A stretch of 64,000 bases of DNA from assembly GCA_011634665.1 (NCBI GenBank), contig WAEK01000003.1, positions 3,111,501 to 3,175,500 of the forward strand, written 5' to 3'. Every line of letters begins with the position of its first letter. Positions within the stretch are counted from its first letter, which is position 1. Position numbers and translations under genes: made by a program. Under the pieces are notes generated by a model that saw only the letters and a list, made by a program, of their open reading frames with translations, ran no database searches and was not told where the DNA came from. Origin of the DNA: Mortierella sp. BCC40632. Its lineage: Eukaryota; Mortierellomycota; Mortierellomycetes; Mortierellales; Mortierellaceae. This document shows, piece after piece, positions 11,168 through 23,300 of this stretch.

Positions 11168-11782
11168 TTAACGGTAGCGGCGCAAGCTGAGGGTGTTGCG
11201 ACGGAGCCAGTTGGCACGACGACCGGAGCCCTTGGTCTTGTTGAAGCCGTGTCCCTTGCCGTGACCACGGTTCTTCTTGGTGGCAGAGGTAAGACCACGG
11301 GCCTCACGGCGCTTGTGGACGGGGTTGACGATCCAGTTGATACGGGCATCGCGACGGATGGCCTTGTGGGAGGGATCGACAAGGATGACCTCGAAGTACT
11401 TGTAGGTCGAATCCTGGTTAACCCAGTACGAGTTGAGGACACGCAAGTTACCGCACTTGCGGCCAACACGCTCCTCAGCGGTGGCCTGGAGCGAGCGCTG
11501 GTACTTGAGCTGGTTAACTCCGTGCGAGCCGGGCTTACCGAAGGTGGCACCCTTGGCGACGGGCTTTTTGCGACCACCACGGCGGACACGGATACGGTAG
11601 ACGACGTATCCCTGCTTGGCCTTGTAACCCAAGCGGCGAGCCTTGTCAGGGCGCGAGGGGCGCGAGGCACGGTGGATGACGTTCAACTGGCGGTACTCCC
11701 AGCAGCGAACGCGGAGCAAGAAGCGCATGACATCCGACTGCTTCTTCTTGGCCAACTCCTCGAGATACTTGTAGGCTCCCAT
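11168..11782 (-). CDS. RPL15: 60S ribosomal protein L15 (eL15)
   Basis: One uninterrupted exon of 204 aa, exactly the usual eL15 length. The product starts [17 protein letters not shown] and ends NTLSLRRYR; inner motifs [18 protein letters not shown] and [16 protein letters not shown] are diagnostic. It is a structural protein of the large cytosolic ribosomal subunit. Codon use is strongly biased to C/G-ending codons (many AAG, CGC, GTC), as expected for a highly expressed gene and unlike its neighbours. The frame stays open for eight codons upstream of the ATG, but the family starts at this Met. A CTAG just before the ATG could be the acceptor of a 5'-UTR intron. Confidence 0.97.
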   Translation of the reverse strand: MGAYKYLEELAKKKQSDVMRFLLRVRCWEYRQLNVIHRASRPSRPDKARRLGYKAKQGYVVYRIRVRRGGRKKPVAKGATFGKPGSHGVNQLKYQRSLQATAEERVGRKCGNLRVLNSYWVNQDSTYKYFEVILVDPSHKAIRRDARINWIVNPVHKRREARGLTSATKKNRGHGKGHGFNKTKGSGRRANWLRRNTLSLRRYR

Positions 11783-13850
11783 ATTGTCTAGTGATGATAA
11801 ATTCAATAGTGTTTAAGCGAGGTGCTGATTAGATAACTGTTCCTTATGAGACAATTGATGTTCCTTTTGAGAGTAGAGCGAGGCTGATCCTGAAGAGTGG
11901 ACAGTGCTCCATGACGTGTAGAGCTAGAAAGTCGTTTGTGGTGCCTGAAAAGAGCATAAAGAAAACTTTCTGATTTTTTTTCCTTTCCAGTATACTCCTT
12001 ATGCTAGAGATTGCTCTGTCAAGCTCTCAGATCAGTCCATCCCCCGGTGTTTGTTGGTAGAATCGTTCTTCTTAATCGTACAAGTTTTGTGTTGAGCAAA
12101 TCATCAGTTGATTGCGTCCGACTAGAGATGTCTGTGCTCACGTTGGTAGAAGGCGAAGGAGTGACTGATGAAGGATGTGGTGCGCTACAGAGCGTTTAGG
12201 ATGTCGTCGAATCAACATCATCCCTGTCTTTTCTTTCAAATCGGACTCTTTCGTGATAGATGATGGTTCTTGTTGCCCAGAGTATCATTTTAATAGGGTT
12301 GGATGTCGGTTCTCCAGACTGGGATGGTTTCGACTCGCTTTGCCGTATCAATAAATGTTGAATTCGATAGCTTCTTAGTCCCGGTTTATCGATGGATGGA
12401 TGTGTTCGCCTCTGACACTCGGATATCAATCCTGGCGGGGTTCTCCTAACCTCTTTTGAAAAATTGAAAAGGCAGATCCAAGGTTCGCCCGTTGCACCTT
12501 ACTATAGACCTCGTATGTGGCTTGTAGAGTCTTTAATTTGTGTTCTCTCTCCTCTCACGACCTCTGTCCCCTCCCCTCCACGGCCACATGGGATCAAGGC
12601 ATACCAAGGCGCGACAAAGGCCAAGCAAAGCTTTGTACAGGCCATGGGTATGGTTACAACAAACATCAGACTCTTCTCACAAACACAGTTAAAAAGAGTT
12701 TTTTTTTTTTTTTTTTTGTATGATTTGATTTTATTATCTGTCATTTTTAAGAAAACACGCTATCTGAAGTCTTGGCCAAAGATAAACCTACTGCAATAAC
12801 GGGCAACCAGAAAGGCGGCGGTGATTAGTAGGGGTATTCAACTCAAACTTGAAAATATCGGAAGGGTAAAGACAGAGGTGCTCAGACAGCCCTGCTTGTA
12901 ACAGCAGCGCGATTTAATTCCAAGGTCATACGATGTGCACGAGGTGGGTCAATCCGTGTTAATCGGATATCCTCTGCGTTCACCGACACGAAAATAGTTT
13001 TTCTCTCATCATAGCAACCAGTACCAGTATTCTAGATTTAATAAAGCAGCAATAAGCAACATACCAAGCAAAAAGTCATGGTCAATCCGAGATCGGATGA
13101 GAATGAGGAGGGTGAAGGATGAAGAGGAGGAAGGAGGAGGGATTGCGATTGGAAAGCCTGAGAAGCTTTTTAACCTTGGACCAAATTCGAGGCTAGTGGG
13201 ATTTAGAGGTCGGATTTAATGTATTTTCACATAACCGGCGCCTTTGACCATCACCTTGGTAAACTGCTCTATCAAGCTTTGCATTTGCAGGACCACTCTA
13301 CCTGGACGCTGTCGGCGTACGCTGGTTTGATTTCTTGGTGTATCTATTGAGCTTTTTGAAAGATCGGCTTCGATCGACAAACATGGTTAGCATCACGATT
13401 GGCCAAGTCAGTACGTCCTCCCCTCCCCCCCTAATGAAAAGAGTGCCTTCGCCTGTAGGGAAACTTGAAGAGTCCTAGCAGGGCTGCTGTTCTCACTGGC
13501 GCGCTATTCAGTCATTCTTACGACATGAGGCAATACACAAGAAGGGTGCAGCGGAAGGGTACACGATCCTAGGTCTCATCCACCAGGTCATCATGGCCCC
13601 TTCCTCATGTCATACAAAGGCTAGCAAAAATGGGGACAGCGGCTCCAATGGAGTGAATAGTAGTCGCAGTTATGGTGTTGGTAGAGTCGATGGCTAGGCT
13701 ACAAGGGAAAAGAGGTGATCTCAGGATAGACACAAGGTTTAAAAAAGAGTATGCCACAAAGGGGTTTCTCTTCTTTTCTTTTCTAATTCACACCACAAAC
13801 CATCCTCCTCACTTGTCATACATCCCCACCCGCCCCCATCCTCGCACACA
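11783..13850. other. divergent intergenic region (eL15 / PEBP)
   Basis: It separates the minus-strand eL15 gene from the plus-strand PEBP gene and so carries both promoters. It includes a T-run near 12699-12718 and a C-rich patch near 13420-13430. Short open frames here have no recognisable product. Confidence 0.5.
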
Positions 13851-14793
13851 ATGCCTCTCTTTACCTCTGACCAGGCCGTCGAGTCCGCCTTGAGATCAGA
13901 CGGGATCATCCCAGACGTTATCGACAACATCAATCAAAAGACCATCCTTTCCTTGACCTATGGTGATGGCAAGGAGGTGACTCTTGGCAATACACTTGCT
14001 GTCTCTGGTAAGCATCCGTATTTGATGAAGAAGGAAAGCCAGCGGTTCTCAATAAGGGACTTTTTTTTCCCTCTCTCCTCTTCTTCCATAGTACAGTTCA
14101 GAAGGATTGCCAACGATGGGTGAAAGCATGCAATGGACCAAGCACACGCGAGTTGACTGACGACTGATGTCCGTTGTTGGATCCCCAATTATCTCTATCA
14201 TAGAAACGCAGCAGACCCCATGGGTGACGTTCCAGAGTGAGAATCCTGGTGACCAGTACACATTGGTTATGGTAAAGCTTTGCAGCATTGCTCTACAGGA
14301 TCGCCACTGCTTTACTCTTGGAGTGACAATACGGAAGTGTATCTTAGACTCTCAAAGAATGGTAAAGGATTGAAATACTCATGTTTTCCCTCACTCTTTC
14401 TCTCTTGATGGCCGTCTCCCTATGTCCTTGTGTGTGGGAACTTTGTCTCTTTGCTAGACGGATCCAGATGCGCCCAGCCGTAACGAGCCCAGGATGAGAG
14501 AATACCGCCATTGGGTTATCACTAATCTCACGGGTAGCTCGCCCACAGACTTTGCACCATCGAACCTCAACCATGGGACCGAGCTCACCCCTTATATGGG
14601 TCCAGCCCCACCTCGAGGCTCTGGTCCTCATCGATACGTCTTTCTCCTGTACAAGCAATCCCCCAGTACCAACATCAGCACTCTTCAGCACTCACTGTCC
14701 TCGGACCGCCCAGGTTTCAAGGCAAAGCAGTTTTCATCGCTTGGACAGCTCGAGCTAGTTGGAGCCAACTATTTCTTTGCCGAAAACAAATAA
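13851..14793 (+). CDS. phosphatidylethanolamine-binding protein (PEBP) family
   Basis: Exons 13851-14007, 14204-14271 and 14458-14793 give 186 aa, close to the ~180-220 aa of the family; phases 1 and 0, GT/AG borders. Hallmarks are the ligand-pocket motif TDPDAPSRNEP, the following HWVITNLTG, and GSGPHRYVFLLYKQ (the conserved GxHRY block). Fungal PEBPs (Tfs1/YLR179C-like) inhibit carboxypeptidase Y or act on kinase/Ras signalling; which role applies here is not shown. There is no signal peptide, so it is probably cytosolic. The upstream CT-rich leader and start context (CACACAATGCC) support the chosen ATG. Confidence 0.93.
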
Positions 14794-15056
14794 GAGGAGC
14801 AAAAAAGAAAAGAGAAAGATGGGAAGAATAAGGGGTTGACCCTTTTCCCAAGACGCAAAAAAGAAAAAAGAAAGAAAGAAAGAAAGAAAGAAAAGGATTC
14901 ATTCATGCGCCTGCTGTAGCGTGAGAAATCCCAAGACTTTCTTTTTTCTCTTTGGCTCGCAGCGAAAATACACACCCATTTATTTTAAAAAAAAGAGAAA
15001 GCATGTATATTATTCAGTGGATGGGGTGGAAAATGAGGGTCACTAGCTACAATAGC

Positions 15057-17049
15057 TTAGAAGAATCCGAATCCAGTCTGATCACCATTCTCCGCAGCAG
15101 CGCGAGTGGCGACAAAGAGACCGATACGGATGGTGAGAGTGGCACCAATCAGAGACAGGGAGGCACCAGTGATGGTCTTGAGCTTTGAAAGGTCTGGCAT
15201 GTAGATCTTGGTCTGGCGCAAGGCATGGTTGTCAACATAGAGATAGTAGGCATAGAGTGGGAACGAGAGGCCATACGAAATATGGAATGCTGCCATGGCA
15301 GCCGTGCTCGTTGACCAGATAGTGGTCACGCAATTGCCGAGAACATGGAAAATGGCGGCAAAGACGAGAAGAAGGAGCTGTTTGGGATTGTGCCACTCCA
15401 CACCCCAGATATCGGGATCCTGGTTCAATTCGACAATGGTCAGCGTTCTTGCTGGGGACCCGTGTCCGTTCGCGGTACCATTGCTGTGTCCGTTCTGGGC
15501 AACAGGAATGACAACTGGACGGTCCTGGCGGGCACGAGATGGTCTGGAGTTACGACCTTCGTTGTCACTATCACTCTCGCTACTGCTATCATGGAGAGAC
15601 TGGATGAGCGGTGCGCGAGCAACAAACTTTTTGAATCCTGACTGAATATGCTGGAAGGGGTGGGATTGCGATGAAGAACCGTTGGCTTGTCCATTGGCTT
15701 CGCCATTGGCTTGACCATTGGTACCGGCGAGGTTGATCGACTGGAATGAGGATGAAGTCTCGATATGATCTCTTTGGAGTCTGTCCGCCTCTGCCTGGGC
15801 AAGCGCAAGTTGTTGATCATGGTTGGCACCGGTTCCAAAGGCCTTCAACTGCCTCTTGGTCGAGAAATACATACGGACAAACATGACAATCAGACCAAAG
15901 TCCGAGCAAAGTCCTATTGATACAGTCATGTCACAAGAGGATGCGAGAAGAGAAGAGGATCATTGTTAGCAACTGGCACAAACGATAGGGAAAAGCGAGG
16001 GGGGGGCCAGTATATTGCTGACACAGATCATCCCTTTGGTATCGAACCAGGTCAAAACTCCATGATCCCAGATTCACAGGCGCAACTCTTTGCGTTGCGT
16101 GAGGGTAGTAACAGTCGGGATAAAAAGGGGAGGCTACTCGGGAAGCGCCACATGCCTTCCTTTTGTTCCAAGCATGATCCCGGTAAGTCAGCGGTCTGTA
16201 ATGAGGCATTTGTATTCTGTGCTTACCTTGCCAGCGGAAGAAAATGGCGTCCATGGGCCAGCTAAGGTAGACGCTCAGGAGAATTGTCACACAGACATAG
16301 ATGAACATGTACAATCCAAAGGACAGGCTGCTCACTCGTCCTCCTGACTGCAAGACAATCAACAGTGCGACCTCGAGAAGGTTGTGAAGGGCTCCGACCA
16401 CAGCCCAGATCTTGCCCACATCGAAGAAGAGGTAGCCCAAGATAGCAATCCAAGTCGCGTTGATGTACCATTTGATGAACTGGTTGACCTGGGTTGAAGC
16501 ATTCTCATGTCCTGTCGACAATGTCACAAATCCTGTCAATGATCTCGAGGGACGACGGGTCGCCCGATATGAAGCATAGGCAGCTCCTGTGGCGAAGAGC
16601 AATGCAAGCATGGTGAACGAGAATGTGATCTCCTTAATCTCATCTATTTTAAAGAGAGTGTTGACAAGTGTCAATGATTAGCTTCTTACAGCGTCCCGAT
16701 GCAACGGGTCCAAAGATCTATATCCTATCCTTCTCTATAAAGGGTTCACAAAAAATGGTAAAGTTCTTTACTCTTGTAGGTCTGATGCCAGGTTGGGAAT
16801 CCAGTAACTGGTGACTTGTGTTGCTCTGGTGGATTGCTAAGCTTGACGCCAACAAAACTTCCAAACTGGTGACATGAAGGGGGAGAATATGAAGAAAAAA
16901 AATAATAGGTCAATGGCTGGTTGAACTCAGTAGTTCCATACCTGAAAAAAGATATGTTAATTCTTCAAGTCCGAAAGAAAGAGCAATCTTACCAAAGCCA
17001 GGAGGGCAACGCCAGAGACGACAGCCTCTACTATAGGACGGACAGCCAT
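15057..17049 (-). CDS. multi-pass membrane protein of unknown function
   Basis: Four exons, complement(16993-17049), (16772-16865), (16227-16643), (15057-15913), give 474 aa; phases 0, 1 and 1 add up. I do not recognise the family. At least six or seven hydrophobic segments are visible: IVEAVVSGVALLALF; ITFSFTMLALLFATGAAYA; WIAILGYLFFDVGKIWAVV; LLEVALLIVL; GLYMFIYVCVTILLSVYL; LIVMFVRMYF; and, after a long loop, LLLLVFAAIFHVLGNCV, AFHISYGLSFPLYAYYLYV and a final ISLIGATL-type segment. The ~130-residue loop is hydrophilic, with NGQANGEANGQANG repeats and an acidic DSSSESDSDNEG patch, and is probably cytosolic. The start at 17049 is chosen because the in-frame extension upstream (to 17271) is pyrimidine-tract low complexity; a longer N-terminus cannot be excluded. 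Confidence 0.7.
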
Positions 17050-19207
17050 GAGTGCCGTGAGGGCCGTGTGAGAGTCTTTGGGTGGAGGAGGGCGAGAGCT
17101 GGGAATGGAAAGGGACAAGGGGGAAAGACCGAGCCGGGGTATGACGGGAATGTAAACAGGGACGAGTTGGATGCAGGCGGAGAGGCTGTGAGGAAAATGA
17201 AAAAGAAAAAAAAGACTGAAAAAAAAAGTGGGAGAGAGGAAAGGAGAGAGTAGAGGAGCGACTTTGGGCATGGCTCTGGCTTAAATAAGGAGCGCAGCCA
17301 GACAAGGGCCTTTTGTGAGGGCGGGCGCGGCTTTGGCGGAGACGAACGGACAGAGACAGTGCAACCTGTTGTTGTGCGGACATGCCACAACATTGCCACT
17401 GGCGCACTCTGCAGTCCGTCGACTCGTCTCGTCCCCTCCCTCCGCTGTCTTCTTCACTGACATCCGCCACCCACCGATCCCAGAAGGAAAGAATTTAGGT
17501 TGAACGGACAGCTTCCACACACTGAAGACCAATAGAAGCGAGCCCGTTGACCTCTCGCTTCCTCAATCCCCTCGTTCTTCCTCCTCGGGACAGGACAGCT
17601 GCAGGTATAAACAATAAGAGAGCGTGGTGCAAGCCCCGCTCAGATGGCCATGGCCAGGCCAGCGATACGCCATGCTCCCATTCCTGTTTTCCAATACTTA
17701 GATCGGTCAAACTCTTACCTGAAAGTTCTGTCTCACCTCATCAATGTTTGTCAACCAGATGGAGGTGCAGACAAATAAGAGGAACGAGCGTATCGCCAAC
17801 ATTAGTGTAGCTACCGCCCCTCTCCGCCTACTTCCTCGGCCTGACTGGCACAGCAATCCGCCTTTAGTCTTGGAGTTCAGTTCGAGCGATTCTTTAACCT
17901 GCACTGCCTCTTTTCTATTTAAATAACGTGCTACTAAAACCAAACCAACAAGTGAGCGAGGCGGTGCTAAGAGTATAGCTGGGGCCGCCATGTCCCGACC
18001 TCAATGACACAACAACCACAGCCATCGGATGGAAGAGTAGATGAGAGAGAGAGAGAGAGAGAGAGAGACAGAAGCTATGGATGGACCCGGATAGAACGAC
18101 AAGACATAGGTCAAGAGCTAGCGCCAACTAGAGTTGACCTTAATGACAATTGATTCTGGATGAGACAAAGACAACCGTCAGCCCCAAGGCGCCTCCTATT
18201 TTCTCCTCGGAATTATTTCAACCTCCTCGAGGTGCTTCTTGGTCGGCTCTCAATTGCTCTCGAGTGTTTAGAAGGTGTGGCACGACGAGATGCATTCATT
18301 CGGGTTACCCACTGGGCACGCATGCCTGTCTGCTCTCTGCTGCCGGGAATGCAGTAGAGACTCTTTCCTCTCTTTCTTTTTTCTTTCTTTTCTTTCTTTC
18401 TTTCTCTCTTTCTCCCTCTCTATCTCTCTTTCTCTTCGTTTTTTTTTTTTTTTTTTTCCACCCGCGCCTCTGCATTTTCATTCCACACTGTGCCTGGCTT
18501 GTGCTACACAAGCATCTCACACAGCAGTTGGTGCCCAAAAATGAATGCAGTCACTCGGTCGTTGGTTAGCGTCGCAACAAGCCGCAAAGGTTTTCCCTAC
18601 ACCAATCAGCCAATCCAAGCTAGAACTCTCCCTTCCTCCTCCTTTCAAGTTCGAGTGACTCTTCCTTATCGGTAGACTGAAAGAGTAACCAGATGTCATA
18701 ACCAATACCTTTGATTCTATACTTACTAGCCAACTAGAGTGCTCTCTCCGACAAGGTAGAATCATCTGCGCAAAACGGGCTGACTGTTCTTTGAAGAACA
18801 AAGCGGAATGGACGTACCGTCGATCCGACAAGGCGCACAGATCACGTTCGAACCTCCATCCCATTTAGGGCGTTCTTCATCTCCGCCTCATCGCCTCTAG
18901 AATGAATGAAAGGCGAGAGGGGGCGGCGGTAGACCGTTGAATCCAGTGTGGAAAGCATTAGACTTGCTCAGTGGACAAGAAAAAAGGTGCTGTCGCCCCT
19001 TGCCAGCACAATTGGATGAAAGAAACGTCCGGAAGAATGTTCAAGAGACAAGGGCTACAAGATTGACAAAAATTGACCCGAGAATATGTGGCTTTCAGGT
19101 ATTTACTTGTGTATATCGGATATCTACAACAGACTCGTTTGAATATCGAGGGTACTATTCTCAAACCACTATCACGATGGACTAGGGCTAAAAAAATTGC
19201 CTTCCTT
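17050..19207. other. long intergenic region
   Basis: Upstream of the membrane protein and downstream of the lipid kinase, both on the minus strand. It holds a pyrimidine-rich stretch (about 18360-18460) and GA repeats (18043-18070). One exon-like minus-strand frame at 17710-17991 is listed separately; otherwise I see nothing. Confidence 0.45.
17710..17991 (-). CDS. possible unassigned first exon
   Basis: An ATG-led frame of 94 codons ends at a strong donor (TTTCAG|GTAAGAG). It contains one likely membrane helix (TLMLAIRSFLLFVCTSIWL) after a Lys/Arg-rich stretch. No downstream exon with proper intron length could be joined: the nearest in-phase acceptor would give a 35-nt intron. It could be an alternative 5' exon of the membrane protein gene or chance. 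Confidence 0.25.
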
Positions 19208-20356
19208 TTACGCGTACACGCTGAACAAAAGCACATTAGGATCTTCTATCACTTCAAAGCGGACTCGGCCTTGAGGTCCGCCTTGAATATCTAGAAATTC
19301 ACCATCCACGCATAGTCTCCCATTTTCAGGTGTCTCTAGCTCTGCCACTTTGGTCTTGTAGTATTCTACAGATTGTTGGTTAACATGGCTGCCGTCGCTG
19401 GTAGATCCAAACATGCTTATGATATCCTGTTGCCCTACATTCTGCACTGCAAGAATATCCATCCACTCGTCCGAAGTGGACGCAAATGGGGTTGGCGTGA
19501 ACCCTGGCTCCAATGAAGCTTGCTTTGTAATTAAGAGGTACGTGAATGGCCCATTGAGTGTTACTGTTGCTGCTTTGGCATCTAGACTTGACTCTTGCTG
19601 AACAAGAGCCTTTGAAGTCTGGTCGTAGTGCTGACCAGGTCCATAAAGGATCAGCTTTCCCTCATACTGCTTTAACGCTTGAATGTTCTTCATAGCAGCC
19701 TGTCGAAATCGTTCGTTACCCAAGTGTCGAAACTCTTCTGAATCATAGACGGTGGCACAGTGAAGACCAAAACTGTTGACCACCATCGTGTAGACTTGTG
19801 TCTTCCATGGTCCTACATCGGAGCCCACTTTCTGGGCACGTGTTGCGACTGAGATGAGTCTCAAGGGAACAGTTTTGCCAGCGAGAAAGCGGTCCAGCGC
19901 GTCTTGGACGTCCTTGATGCCCAAACTCGTGGCAATAGAGTTACCCGTACCGAGCGGGATCACGGAGAACTCAACCTTTGGCCTGAATGCTTCGGAGACG
20001 AACGCGGTACCTTCTACTCCACGCAAAACTCCGTTCACGACCTCATGGACCGAACCATCGCCGCCGAGGACGATCACCTGGAGCGTAGCAGTGCTTGACG
20101 GGACAACTGGAGCCCCGTTAGCAGCGATAGTACTGAGTGACTGGACGAGGTCAACGAGAATGGGCTGGATATTGTCCTGGAAATAGGATTGAATGTGCCC
20201 CTGTTGCAAACTCTCTACCACGCGGAACGGGATCCTGGCCTTCTCTAACGCGGGCTGGATGACTGTCTCGAGCGCTTGACGAGCCTGCTTCTTGCCAGAG
20301 TTGGGGTTAAGGACGACAAGCGCCGGGAATCGAGTAGATGTCGGGATGATGCCCAT
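19208..20356 (-). CDS. sphingosine/diacylglycerol kinase-family lipid kinase
   Basis: Single exon, 382 aa. The DAGK catalytic domain begins almost at the N-terminus: ALVVLNPNSGKKQA (residues 12-25), LGGDGSVHEVVNGVL (97-111, the nucleotide-binding GGDG loop) and VIPLGTGNSIATSLG (132-146). The C-terminal half has the second lobe (VNSFGLHCATVYDSEEFR; GPFTYLLITKQ; GRLCVDGEFLD). This arrangement fits long-chain-base kinases (Lcb4-like) and related ceramide/diacylglycerol kinases; the substrate cannot be fixed from sequence alone. It lacks the long N-terminal extension of yeast Lcb4. ATG 20356 is chosen because the domain starts here; an in-frame ATG 31 codons upstream (20449) adds only an unconserved segment. 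If it makes long-chain-base phosphates, the lyase at 49,046 would degrade its product. Confidence 0.85.
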   Translation of the reverse strand: MGIIPTSTRFPALVVLNPNSGKKQARQALETVIQPALEKARIPFRVVESLQQGHIQSYFQDNIQPILVDLVQSLSTIAANGAPVVPSSTATLQVIVLGGDGSVHEVVNGVLRGVEGTAFVSEAFRPKVEFSVIPLGTGNSIATSLGIKDVQDALDRFLAGKTVPLRLISVATRAQKVGSDVGPWKTQVYTMVVNSFGLHCATVYDSEEFRHLGNERFRQAAMKNIQALKQYEGKLILYGPGQHYDQTSKALVQQESSLDAKAATVTLNGPFTYLLITKQASLEPGFTPTPFASTSDEWMDILAVQNVGQQDIISMFGSTSDGSHVNQQSVEYYKTKVAELETPENGRLCVDGEFLDIQGGPQGRVRFEVIEDPNVLLFSVYA

Positions 20357-23300
20357 GGTCGATTGTTCGTTCGTTCTGATGAGATGTGCTAGGGGGAGGA
20401 GTGTGTGTGCGAGTGCGCAGATTTCAGAGATGAGACGACAGCCATGCATGCAGTCAAAGGTGGGGAGACGCAGTGGCTGGGCTGGACTGGGTTGGGCTGG
20501 ACTGGGCTGGGGGAGTCAAGTCGCGGTCGCATCAGGGCCTGGAGTGTATCGCGCCATAGCCAAAAGTCTTTGTCATCACGCAGATCAACCACCCGCCGCA
20601 TTCAGCATCGACATCCCTCATCTCTTTGATCCGCAGAAGCACCGCCCATGCTTGTCGGGTCGCAGTAAGAGCTGCTGTCTCAGAGTAGGTGTCCCAGCTG
20701 CGTTCAGTGTCCCTCAATTGGGAGTGTCGACGGGACGACGGGGCCAGGACTCCGCCCCTTATCATTGTGTTCCCAACGGCGACCGTCGCGTGTCCCAGCA
20801 GGCCAATGGGCCGATGGGCCGTGGGCCATGTTGAGGAAACAAGTGTGCCCATTGATCTTCCCGGCTACCCGCGTCATTCTTGGAACGTCTATGCTCCGAC
20901 CTCCCACATTTCAGGTACACCTGCGCATGTGCGAGTCGCTCGAATGCTTGAGAAAGTACAGAGAGGGTATCAGCATATGCACAAGTGCGTACATCTCTCT
21001 GGTTGTCTCTGAGGAGACTATCTCGAGGAACGCCCTGAATCCCGTCGACGAGAGCAGTATTTTGCGTGGTGTCTGAAAAAAGACCTGCATGGCCACTTGT
21101 TGGATGGCCACATTGCCAAACTCCTCAGGATGCTGGACACACAGACACAGCATTCGTGGAGTCGCGCTTAGGGAGAGGGCCCTCATTTTCATACATTCCA
21201 TCGCCAGGGCTGGACTTGCCTGTCTCCTTGACAACTCGTCCTCCCTTGGAGCAAGGGCCTAACGCCTGCATTGGCCACTCTGGAGCGCCTTTCGCTGACC
21301 GCCCCAACCCTTTCTCTCTTTTTCTCTCACTTTTCCTTCCCCTTCCTCCCACTTCTCTGCCTCTCTTCTCCCGAGCGTACATGCATGCACGCATGCACAT
21401 CCGCGACTCTTTTTTTTTTTTTTTGTTCATTCTCGCTGGTTTCTCATGATAATTTTGACCTTATCCCTCCTTCCCACTTCTATCTTTCTTTTTCAGCACA
21501 CGGATCAGCTAATTCATGCAAAAAAAAAAGGCAAAGGCTAAAGGGAGTGGGAAGAAAGGCACCTTTGATATGATGTCTTCTTGTGTGCAAGCATGAGCGA
21601 ATTGCTCGGGTCGGATAGGACAGAAGAAGATGCCTGGATCCTCTTTACTCTGATATCCATCTCTTCCGGTTGATAAAAAAAAAGAAAAAAAAGAAAGACA
21701 AAGTCATAGTTAAGATGCTCTAGTAAGGTCCAGTCTGTTTTCAGGTACGGATGGTCAGGCTCTGGATCCTTTGCTCTTTCTTTGTTCTTTTTTGTGAGCG
21801 AGTATATATAAATGTGCGGGTGTGCGGGTGTGCGTTTATGTAGATGTGTATGTATGTGTATCTGTTATTCTGGGTGCCCATGGCAATGAAAAGAAAAGGC
21901 TGGACATCTAGATCGGCATGGATCGCTGACTGGGTATCTTTGGACGAACCTCGACCCCTTGCCAACACCATTCGGCAAATACATACAGGTGTGCTTTCAC
22001 AAGCCATAAACAAACCCCGCACAGTATAACGTAAAGCAGAGAGATGGACCTATTTCTTGTTATTCAGCAGCAGCCGGAACGCTCGGATGTCTGAGCCAAA
22101 AAGGAGGGACAGACTCTATGTTTACTCACCCCACCATGACTCTTTTATATTATAGATCTTGGAAGGGAGGCGACCTGCAGGCGGGACAATTCATTCTTGC
22201 TGACCTGTGGTTCTCTTCCCGATGCAGTGGGAGTTGGACCAGAGTGAAGTGAGTCTGGGAAACTCCATGGCCAGTTCAAACCTTTTTCACCATTGTCTTC
22301 CCATCTATCTCGAACCATGTGTACACGGACCGGGACTCTTTGATTGCTCGGGGCACATCCTGCCTCTCCTCGGGGAGGGGGAGGTCGCAAACCTGCTCTC
22401 AGTCCAAAAGTCAATGGACTAGAGGGATGATCGACTCTGCACGGGACAAAAATTCAGGTGTATCGGACATCTGCTAATGGAGAAAGAGCCTGTGGAGTGA
22501 TAGGGCCAATGTCAAGGGATCGTCGCTGAGGATCCCCACAAGCTCGAGGCAATGCAGTCAGGTGGCGTGCGCATGGAGATGAAGAATGAACGAGCGGGCA
22601 TTATTAAAATACGTCGTCGCTAGCAATAAGGCGCGGGTCAAGGAGAGCAAGAAAGAGAGCAAAGGAGACCAGAGATGCAGATTGAAAAAAAAAAAAAAAA
22701 AAAAAAAAGAGTGACAGAAACACATTAGGACTCGAATGCATGCCGAGGTGCACACTGTTGGCTGGAAAAAAAAAAAGAGGACTGAATGCTGCTGTGCTCT
22801 GACAATGCTATCCCACAGGCCGATTGTTCATGCAAGCACTGAGCGGTGTGTGAACTCTCCTCTTGCTCGCTCGCTCCAGCAAGGCATGGATGGACAAGGC
22901 ACACGCAAGGGAGTGTGAGCAAGAGAGCAAAGAGCAAAAGAGCAACGGGCAGGAACAGTGAGGCTCCTGGACGGGCGGGGAGGGGATCCTGATGCCGCTC
23001 CTGTAATTTACCGCCGTGTACAGGTGTTCGCGCTGCAGTCCTGCCCCATGGACCGATCCTGTTGGACGGGGACATGGTCTGGGACATGGGTCATGGGCCA
23101 TGGGACAGGGGCTAAAGGAGAATGCTGACCGAGTGCAGGACGCAAGGCTCTACGGGTGAGCAAATGATGAGGTGCACGGTGTGGAAGCACTTGTACCCGA
23201 GCGCAGGCTTGTTTCCGTCCGCAACAGGAGAATCGGACACCCCTCACCCCGTCCTCTTCGTGGCCTTCCATGGGGCGTCGTCGCTCTTTCTTTCCATCAC

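Noticed and set aside
11249..11791. 180-codon open frame on the plus strand opposite eL15
   Set aside because: It is the antisense shadow of a GC-biased, highly conserved ribosomal protein gene; its Val/Gly/Thr-rich translation has no independent support.
20357..20449. Longer N-terminus for the lipid kinase (ATG at 20449)
   Set aside because: The extra 31 residues (LISEICALAHTLLPLAHLI) precede the usual domain start and look like leader DNA; kept only as an alternative.
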